A model generated the notes under the pieces. That model was not told where the DNA came from. It saw only the letters and a list, made by a program, of their open reading frames with translations, and ran no database searches. From Metarhizium brunneum (taxonomy: Eukaryota > Ascomycota > Sordariomycetes > Hypocreales > Clavicipitaceae): a stretch of DNA of 64,000 nucleotides. Shown in pieces: positions 59,538-64,000 of this stretch. Each line of letters starts with the position of its first letter. The first letter of the stretch is position 1. The stretch covers positions 2,542,001 to 2,606,000 of the forward strand of contig NC_089428.1 in the NCBI RefSeq assembly GCF_013426205.1. Direction: 5' to 3'. The translations under genes were made by a program, and so were the position numbers.

Positions 59538-61428
59538 CTACAATACAACCGATTGCCCACCAGCCTCTTCTCCGGGACCCTTCTCGGTGGTCTCGATCGA
59601 TGGCACAGGCGAAGACTCCCCATCCACTTCGTCAAGAAGGCGACGGACGGCAATGGCGACATTTCCGCCTGCCTGATCCATGCGGCGCTCGTAGTCGTCC
59701 ATGTTCTTGTTGACAAAGATGCTGTCGCTCGTGAAGAGCAACGAGACTTGCTCCAATGACCTGCCGGCAACCTCAGGGTAAGTAAGCCATACAATAGGGA
59801 AGGCTACGATATTCAAGGAGCCGAAAAACACGTAGGTCGCCCATCCCAATTTGTCGAGCAAGATGGGAATAACGAATTGTGTCATGCCGCAGCCGGTAGC
59901 CCACCCGAATATAGTGAAGCTATAACCCTTGGCACGGATTTCCTGTGGCCAGATCTCAGTGCCGTAGATCCATGAAGGTACAATATTAAACATGCAAAAG
60001 AACCTTGGTCACGATTAGCCGTCTAACAAACGACTACCTGTGCGACGAGGGAGAGGGGCAACTCACCAGAGGTAGACAAAAACAAAAGAGGCTGCTCCTG
60101 TGCCGAGATTTGCTGACAAGTCTCGGTCAGTTGCGGCACGGTCCTCGGATGTTTTGATGAGAGCGGCGACAAGGAAGAGCGAGACGCCTTGAATGACAAA
60201 CGAAACCAACAACGACTTGATACGGCCCATGCGATCGATTACAAGTGCTGCCGCTGCAGTTCCAGGCACGCCTAGAGAGTTGACAAGTCCTGCCAGCAAG
60301 AGCGACTTGTACGAGTCGAAGCCCGCAAGGCTGAAGAGCTTGCCAGCCCATGACACAATGGCTAAGATGCCTGTCCATTGTTGTATCCATTGCAGCGCAA
60401 ATCCCATGACGGCACGTCTTCCCAAGTGGAGTTTACCTGAATAGCGACCGCCCAGAGTAATATTAACAAGGTCATTTCGTTTGTGATGGGTGGCTTCGAC
60501 AATGGCATCCAGCTGCTCGACTTCGGCAACAATTTGGGAGTCATTTGAAGACAGATCCCCCCGAAGCTTACAGAGGATGCTGATGGCTTCCGTTCGTTTG
60601 CCATTCGCTATGAGCCACCTACGACAGAGTTAAGCATTGGACCAGACGGTACCGAATTTGTAGACACCACCTACCGTGGTGATTCTGGCAAGAAAGGAAC
60701 GGCCACATCAACAACAATGAGAGGGATAATTATCCACGCAAGCGGGAATCGCCATTGAAAAGACTCATTAGATTCGCGAAGCCCAAAGTTGATCCAGTAG
60801 GCAATGGTGATGCCGAGGAAATTGGCGACGAAGACGAGCGAAAAGCTGGAGCCACGGTCGTGTGACTGAGACAGCTCACTGACCCAAGGGAGGATAATGG
60901 CATTCATGAAGCCGATGCCAATGCCCGCAATGACGCGAGCGCACAGGAACATGTTGGAATTCTGACTGGCTGCTTGGAGAGCGGCGCCGACGATGCCAAA
61001 CCACGTCCCCGCGAGGACGCCGTTCTTGCGGCCAAACTTGTCGCCCATCCATCCTTTTACGGGCACATGTTAGTCATGAGATGTTTACCATCTGAGCGTC
61101 TTTAGTCTGATGTACGCTTACCTCCGATGAAGCATCCCCACATACCGCCAAAGTAGTACGCAGCGGCGAGGCCACCTTGTTTGATGCTGTCGGTAACAAC
61201 ATCATCATGGCCGATTTGGGCCATTTTGATGAAGCCGGGAGTGCCGCTAACCGTGCCATACACGCCTTGATTGTATCCTGTTTCGATGTGTCAGCTATGG
61301 TTGTTGTGAACAACAAGTCAGGTCCGCAGATCGGTACCTTCAAAAATCAGGGCAATCGCAGACACCAAATTGATGAGGAAAAGCAACACCTTTCCAGGTA
61401 TGTATTGCCATATTTGTGGCAAGGCCAT
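59538..61428 (-). CDS. MFS sugar transporter
   Basis: Predicted exons 61428-61338, 61277-61122, 61053-60675, 60618-60067 and 60003-59538 (547 aa). The start ATG at 61428 was chosen because it is in frame with WQYIPGKVLLFLINLVSAIA, the usual first segment; a longer open frame overlapping it is in another phase and ends early. Sugar-porter signatures are present: GDKFGRKNG (GxxxDRxGR-type loop), PESPRWLIANGKRTEA, QQWTGI, DRMGRIKSLL and the late PSWIYGTEIWPQEIRAKG motif. Twelve membrane spans are expected. It is divergent from an anhydrosugar-kinase-like gene, so the substrate may be an anhydro or other unusual sugar. Confidence 0.9.
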
Positions 61429-62135
61429 TTTTGCCGAAAGTCGAGAGACAGTAGGAGACGAGCGATTCAGTAACACTGGTGATGGGCCAGATGCTTGCTA
61501 CACGGACGGCATGGTTGTTTGAAGGATTGTCTCGGCTCATTTATACTTGCTTGTGGCTGAGGTTTGTCAGGGGTAAGCATCGGGGAATCGGCCATGGGAG
61601 ATGGGTGTGTCAGCTGTTGCAAAAATACCTGGAGAAGACAATGCTTCCGTCCGGGGAGGAGTGAGACGGCTGGATCATATGCAGGTGCCCGCTTGCGTCT
61701 GCCATTCATGGCGAGAAACTGGCTCGATCTTATCGTACAACCAGGCATGCACCTGTTCATGGTTCGCCAGACGGTTATACGCTTATAGGGAGAAACGGCT
61801 AAACGCTTAAATGCCAACATTGAACGGCGTGGTTGGCTTGGCGGCCCAATCATTTGCTGGTACTGCTTACCTTGTGTCACACATGTCTGACTCTCTGTGT
61901 TCATTTAAGCGTTTAAGCACTTAAGCATGTAAGCGTGGAAGCTGAAAACAACAGGGACCATCCTCCCGCATCTACCCTGCATCCGTCACGTGCGATATTG
62001 AGGAGATGCATGCCATATTTGCATTTGTTGATGATATTTAGCCTATGATTCCATGTGTTTCGTATGAATACTCTCTCATGAGCTGTTGTCCGAGGTTCCA
62101 AGGTAAAACCCATCAGCGAAACCTCGACAGACACG
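61429..62135. promoter_or_regulatory. Shared divergent promoter with TAAGC motif cluster
   Basis: A 707-bp gap between head-to-head starts of the transporter and the kinase. TTTAAGC at 61904-61910 and 61912-61918, TTAAGC at 61921-61926 and TAAGC at 61930-61934 form a tight array. CGCTTA copies in the other orientation lie near 61780 and 61804. Binding factor unknown. Confidence 0.4.
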
Positions 62136-63470
62136 ATGGGTTCAGTTTACGATGGAGCCACTGGCTCACAATCCTCACCATTAGACCTTGTTGTGTTGGG
62201 CCTCAACTCTGGCACGTCCATGGATGGAATCGACTGTGCCTTGTGTCGGTTCAGACAAGCAACCCCCGATGCGCCGATGCATTTTGAGCTGCTCAAGTAT
62301 GATGAAGTGCCTCTGGAGCCGACCATTAAAAAACGCGTCATGGCAATGATCCTTCACAACACGACATCGCCAGAAGAGCTTTCGGAAGTCAACGTCATTT
62401 TAGGCAAGGAGTTTGCGCAGGCTGTCAAAATCTTCTCCCAGAGACACAATGTTCCACTCTCCTCAATCGATGTCATTGGGTCGCATGGCCAAACCATCTG
62501 GTTTGCAAGTATGCCGGAAGAGGGAAATGTCACGTCTGCTCTTACCATGGCCGAAGGATGCTTCCTGGCGTCCATGACGGGCATCACGACAGTGACAGAC
62601 TTCCGCGTCTCGGACCAAGCCGCCGGGCGTCAGGGAGCGCCTCTCATTGCCTTTTTCGACTCGCTCGTCTTGCATCACCCGACCAAACTTCGCGCTTGCC
62701 AGAACATTGGCGGCATTGCCAACGTCTGCTTCATCCCGCCGGACAGGGACGGCAAGCTCAACCCCGAGTTTTTCGACTTTGACACGGGGCCGGGCAACGT
62801 CTTCATCGACGCTGCCGTCCGATACTTTACAGACGGCCAGCAAGAGTACGACCAGAACGGCCGCATGGGCAAGGCTGGCACCGTCGACGAGGAAATGGTG
62901 GACAAGTTCCTCTCGTCTTTTGCGTACTTTTCCCTCGACCCTCCCAAAACAACGGGCCGCGAGACCTTTCGTGACACGATTGCTCACGACTTGATTGAAC
63001 AAGGTCTTGAGAAGGGGCTTTCCGCCAATGACGTCGTCGCCACCATCACTAGGATCACTGCCAAAGCCATTGTTGAACACTACAAGCGCTACATGCCGAC
63101 CGGCTACGGCCCGCTCTGTGAGATATACATGTGTGGCGGAGGTGCCAAGAACCCCAATATTACAGACTACTTGCAGGCTGCGTTTCCTGCAGCGAAGGTC
63201 ATGATGCTAGACGAGGCGGGCATTCCTGCCGATGCCAAAGAAGCCATCACGTTTGCTTGGCAGGGAATGGAGGCCATTGTTGGACGCAGCATCCCCGTGC
63301 CTGACAGGGTAGCCACCAGACAGCCGTATGTGCTGGGCAAAATCAGCCCGGGGAAGAACTACAGACGAGTGATGAAAAGGGGCATGGATTTTGGGGCTGG
63401 GCAAGACGAGCTGGAGCCTGTCACGGAGTTGGTACATTACGTGGATGGGAAAGTCTTTAGCAATAAATGA
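62136..63470 (+). CDS. Anhydro-N-acetylmuramic acid kinase / levoglucosan kinase homologue
   Basis: Intronless, 444 aa from the ATG at 62136. The ATP-binding motif [17 protein letters not shown] (about residues 23-39) and the [46 protein letters not shown] and GGGAKNPNI segments cover the whole AnmK family pattern. The active-site Asp lies in the VTDFRVSD region. In bacteria AnmK opens and phosphorylates anhydro-MurNAc; in yeasts and moulds the same fold includes levoglucosan kinase of about this length, which makes glucose-6-phosphate from levoglucosan. A fungus has no own peptidoglycan, so an anhydrosugar from biomass or from bacteria is the likely substrate. Divergent from a sugar transporter. 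Confidence 0.9.
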   Translation: MGSVYDGATGSQSSPLDLVVLGLNSGTSMDGIDCALCRFRQATPDAPMHFELLKYDEVPLEPTIKKRVMAMILHNTTSPEELSEVNVILGKEFAQAVKIFSQRHNVPLSSIDVIGSHGQTIWFASMPEEGNVTSALTMAEGCFLASMTGITTVTDFRVSDQAAGRQGAPLIAFFDSLVLHHPTKLRACQNIGGIANVCFIPPDRDGKLNPEFFDFDTGPGNVFIDAAVRYFTDGQQEYDQNGRMGKAGTVDEEMVDKFLSSFAYFSLDPPKTTGRETFRDTIAHDLIEQGLEKGLSANDVVATITRITAKAIVEHYKRYMPTGYGPLCEIYMCGGGAKNPNITDYLQAAFPAAKVMMLDEAGIPADAKEAITFAWQGMEAIVGRSIPVPDRVATRQPYVLGKISPGKNYRRVMKRGMDFGAGQDELEPVTELVHYVDGKVFSNK

Positions 63471-64000
63471 CGCTGGAAATCAGACGCATCCAGGTAGTGC
63501 TTCGTATCAGCTATCAAGTCAGTTCTTTACCCGGTTGCTGATTTGTATGGGGCAAATTCATTGCATTGTGTCAAGTATTGACAAGTGATTGTGCCCATTT
63601 GTCGACAAATTCTCTTGGGCAAATATGTGCACCTTTTAGTTTCATGAACCTGGTGTGTGGTGCTTGACAACATGACATACAACATGTTTGCTTGGCTGCG
63701 GTGAGTATTTGCGTTTGTTAAAAACCCTGTGTGTGATGGTGATCCCATGCTCCTGACGCCTATTCAACCACGACACCTCTCTATTCCATGTTGCCAGAAG
63801 CGATGCGTCACGGGTGGTCGAATGCTAAAGACGGCCAATGACGACCCTCCCTCGAATGTGCACCTGTTAACGGCAAAAAGCCTGCTATTAACGCCACAGG
63901 CCCCTTTCAATGGAAGAAGGCTGCTATTTATCGGCATCGCCGAAATGCCCTGAAATGAAACTACTAACAGCCTGGCGCCACGACCCTATTAGAGTCGGAC
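63471..64000. other. Downstream stretch to window end
   Basis: No supported gene. It should contain the 3' end of the kinase transcript; the rest shows only short frames. Confidence 0.4.

Noticed and set aside
61340..61540. Alternative N-terminal exon for the sugar transporter (ATG further upstream)
   Set aside because: It reads through the first exon in another phase and ends early; the ATG at 61428 is in frame with the conserved transporter start.

Overview
This window comes from a filamentous ascomycete, most likely a Sordariomycete of the Hypocreales type. That rests on gene content and style, not on a database match. The genes have short introns of about 47 to 130 bp with GT...AG ends. 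Binuclear Zn2Cys6 regulators, GH71 alpha-1,3-glucanase, Prm10/ThrE-like and SRPK-like proteins and a NACHT-ankyrin NLR are all fungal families. No bacterial operons, rRNA, tRNA or CRISPR were seen. Most exon joins below were worked out by hand from splice sites and reading phase, so each is a prediction.

Layout. 0.9-8.3 kb: an AIF-like Rieske/FAD oxidoreductase (+), a Zn2Cys6 regulator (-) and a secreted GH71 mutanase with C-terminal Cys-rich binding modules (-). 9.2-10.2 kb: a divergent kinase-like protein with an acidic tract. 12.9-16.0 kb: flavohemoglobin (-) and nitronate monooxygenase (+), head to head on a shared promoter, a plausible NO/nitronate detoxification pair. 17.3-20.3 kb: a small CMD/AhpD-like protein and a large FAD/NAD(P)-binding protein, convergent. 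20.3-24.8 kb: no supported gene.

24.8-38.6 kb is a compact run of seven genes that looks like a metabolic cluster: Zn2Cys6 regulator, Rieske oxygenase, sarcosine/saccharopine-oxidase-like FAD enzyme, Baeyer-Villiger-type monooxygenase, cupin protein, second Zn2Cys6 regulator and monocarboxylate-type MFS transporter. Two of its promoters are shared by divergent pairs. Its substrate is unknown. An N-methylated or other amine is the most natural guess from the Rieske plus FAD-oxidase pair.

38.6-44.8 kb is AT-rich and gene-poor. It holds a candidate small Cys-rich secreted protein without a long conventional ORF call, and a trypsin carrying a long GSGSNG-repeat tail. 44.8-46.9 kb: a ThrE/Prm10-like membrane protein. 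48.2-58.0 kb is accessory in character: a fungal protein of unknown function ending in a HicA-like domain, a broken Zn2Cys6 regulator, an SRPK-like kinase and a NACHT-ankyrin NLR interrupted by one in-frame TAA. Two related MITE-like inverted-repeat elements follow (58.4-59.3 kb). 59.5-63.5 kb holds a sugar transporter (-) divergent from an AnmK/levoglucosan-kinase homologue (+), which together suggest uptake and phosphorylation of a 1,6-anhydrosugar.
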